Assembly: GCA_904373255.1 (NCBI GenBank)
Contig: CAJFFD010000003.1
Coordinates: 1 to 49,864 of the forward strand
Direction of reading: 5' to 3'
DNA from: an uncultured Clostridia bacterium
Lineage (GTDB): Bacteria; Bacillota; Clostridia; Christensenellales; Borkfalkiaceae
DNA: 49,864 nucleotides
A program made the position numbers and the translations under genes. Positions 48,338 through 49,864 of this stretch are shown in pieces. The notes beneath the pieces are model-generated. The model searched no databases and was not told where the DNA came from. It saw only the letters and a list, made by a program, of their open reading frames with translations. The first letter of the stretch is position 1, and each line of letters begins with the position of its first letter.

Positions 48338-49864
48338 ATGGTTTACTTTTTGAACGCTTCGGGCGGGATCGTGCATTGCGTACCCGAAAGCGTGTATCAG
48401 GGTTCTGCGGAGGGGAATAGGCTGTTCCTCGTTTCGCCGCATGCGGCAAGCACGGAGGTCTGGGCGGCGTTCCGCCTGCCCGACGGTTCGGTAACGCCGC
48501 GCCGGAGGCTGGAATATGCGGGCGTTCTGGAAAACTACCGCTGCGAAAACGGGGAGGCGGCGTGCGGCTGGAGCCTTTCGCTGCCCTCTTCCGTTACGGC
48601 GCAGTACGGCACGGTGCGCGTTCAGTTTTATTTCCTCGCGCCGGGGCAGGGGCAGGAAGCGAGCGCCGCCGCGCAATTTACGGTGGAGCGCGGCATTCCG
48701 TCGGAATTGCCTTCCGCTCCCGAAGCGGACGTCTATGCCGATATTGTCGCCGCGCTTTCCGCCCTGCGCGCGGATATGGAGAACGGCTATTATCCCGCAC
48801 GCGCCGCCGTCGCCTGGAACGACGGGCATACCTACGGGGCAAACGAACTCGTGTTCTGCCCGAAAGAGGGGGCGCACGGTTCGATCCTCCGCTCAAAGAG
48901 CGCAGGGAATACGCAGCCGCCTTATACGGGCAACGCGCTTAACGCGCAGTACTGGGAAATTGCCGTCGATTTCGATACGATCTCCGACGATTTTTTTGCA
49001 GAGATTCAGGCGGCGCTGGCGGCGGCGGAAACGGCGGAGGACAACGCCAAGGCGTCCGAAACGGCGGCGCAGGGGTATGCGGACGCGGCGTCGGGCAGCG
49101 CCGGGGATGCGGCGAGCTCTGCGGAACAGGCGGCAGGTTCGGCAACGGCTGCGGGGCAATCGGCAAGCACTGCGGAAAGCAGCGCAACGCAGGCGGCGCA
49201 GAGCGTAAGTTCTGCTGCAAGGAGCGCGCAGTCCGCGCAGGATTCGGCAGAATTGGCGCAGGAGTATATGGAGCAGGCGAAGGACTATGCGAAAAAAGAG
49301 TATCAGGTTTATGACAGCTTTGATGCCTTGCCGATTCCCGGCGACAGCGCGTTCATTTATCTTGTTTCGCGATCCGGCGGTACGGAAAACGACGGATACT
49401 CCGAATATCTCTGGATCGGCAGCGAGGAGCGGTACGAGTACGTCGGTACGGTAAACGGGGCTGACCTGGCGGGGTACGCGAAGACGAGCGGAAATTATCC
49501 GAATATGACGGTAGGGAACGCGACCCATGCGGACAGCGCGGACAGCGCGGCGAAAGCGACGCAAGATGGTAACGGAGATAATATCGCGGCAACCTATGCC
49601 AAGCAGAACGGCACCTACCCGAACCTGGCGGCGGGAGAGGCGAAGGGGCTTTCAAAGGTCGGAAGCGTATATGCAGATTCGGCGTCAAGAGTAGGGTGGC
49701 ATAAATTTGCGGAAGTTCCTCTGTCCGCTCTGACCGCCGTATCGGGCGCGTCTTCGTACTCGGCAATCGTGCTGGTAAACGGTCTGAACCCGTATCAGGG
49801 CGGAGATACGGCGAACAGCGGCATCGTCGAGGTCGATATGCGCGTAGACGGAAGCCAGTTTACT
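48338..49864 (+). CDS. Phage tail/baseplate (BppU- or fibre-like) structural protein, truncated by window end
   Basis: Open frame from ATG 48338 to window end; MVYFLNASGGIVHCVPESVYQGSAEGNRLFLVSPHAASTEVWAAFRLPDG…; long Ala/Ser coiled-coil repeats ASETAAQGYADAASGSAGDAASSAEQAAGSATAAGQSAS; then fibre-like repeats YAKTSGNYPNMTVGNATHAD. Confidence 0.65.
   Translation, partial: MVYFLNASGGIVHCVPESVYQGSAEGNRLFLVSPHAASTEVWAAFRLPDGSVTPRRRLEYAGVLENYRCENGEAACGWSLSLPSSVTAQYGTVRVQFYFLAPGQGQEASAAAQFTVERGIPSELPSAPEADVYADIVAALSALRADMENGYYPARAAVAWNDGHTYGANELVFCPKEGAHGSILRSKSAGNTQPPYTGNALNAQYWEIAVDFDTISDDFFAEIQAALAAAETAEDNAKASETAAQGYADAASGSAGDAASSAEQAAGSATAAGQSASTAESSATQAAQSVSSAARSAQSAQDSAELAQEYMEQAKDYAKKEYQVYDSFDALPIPGDSAFIYLVSRSGGTENDGYSEYLWIGSEERYEYVGTVNGADLAGYAKTSGNYPNMTVGNATHADSADSAAKATQDGNGDNIAATYAKQNGTYPNLAAGEAKGLSKVGSVYADSASRVGWHKFAEVPLSALTAVSGASSYSAIVLVNGLNPYQGGDTANSGIVEVDMRVDGSQFT

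Overview
The window looks like Clostridia-type Bacillota DNA (inferred from gene content and Shine-Dalgarno style; no database search was possible). Layout: (1) 1-5.7 kb: acyl-CoA synthetase-like gene, PHP phosphatase with an MBL-fold gene fragment, collagen-like (GAT)n gene abutting a large serine recombinase. (2) 5.8-24.8 kb: one co-directional seven-gene run behind a near-consensus promoter and ending at a terminator. It encodes two membrane proteins (one with BspA-type LRRs), a GH3-like protein with a C-terminal degenerate AAA domain, a DUF2357-like coiled-coil protein, a membrane-anchored McrB-like AAA ATPase, and two MBG-repeat/transglutaminase surface proteins. This is my main candidate for an undescribed system. 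(3) 24.9-38.9 kb: LacI-regulated CUT1-type sugar ABC transporter locus with Ig-like surface proteins and two tandem six-hairpin-glycosidase-like lipoproteins. (4) 39-43.3 kb: minus-strand accessory genes (ADP-ribosylglycohydrolase, Sel1 protein, HD-hydrolase pseudogene, XRE regulator, short collagen-like ORF, GT2 glycosyltransferase). (5) tRNA-Arg(CCG), then a MacB/FtsX-type ABC exporter with a frame-broken permease, MarR and DtxR regulators. (6) Start of a phage-tail/baseplate-like gene running off the right edge. Several genes are interrupted by short internal losses, some removing the family's most conserved motif, so either real decay or assembly error must be considered.
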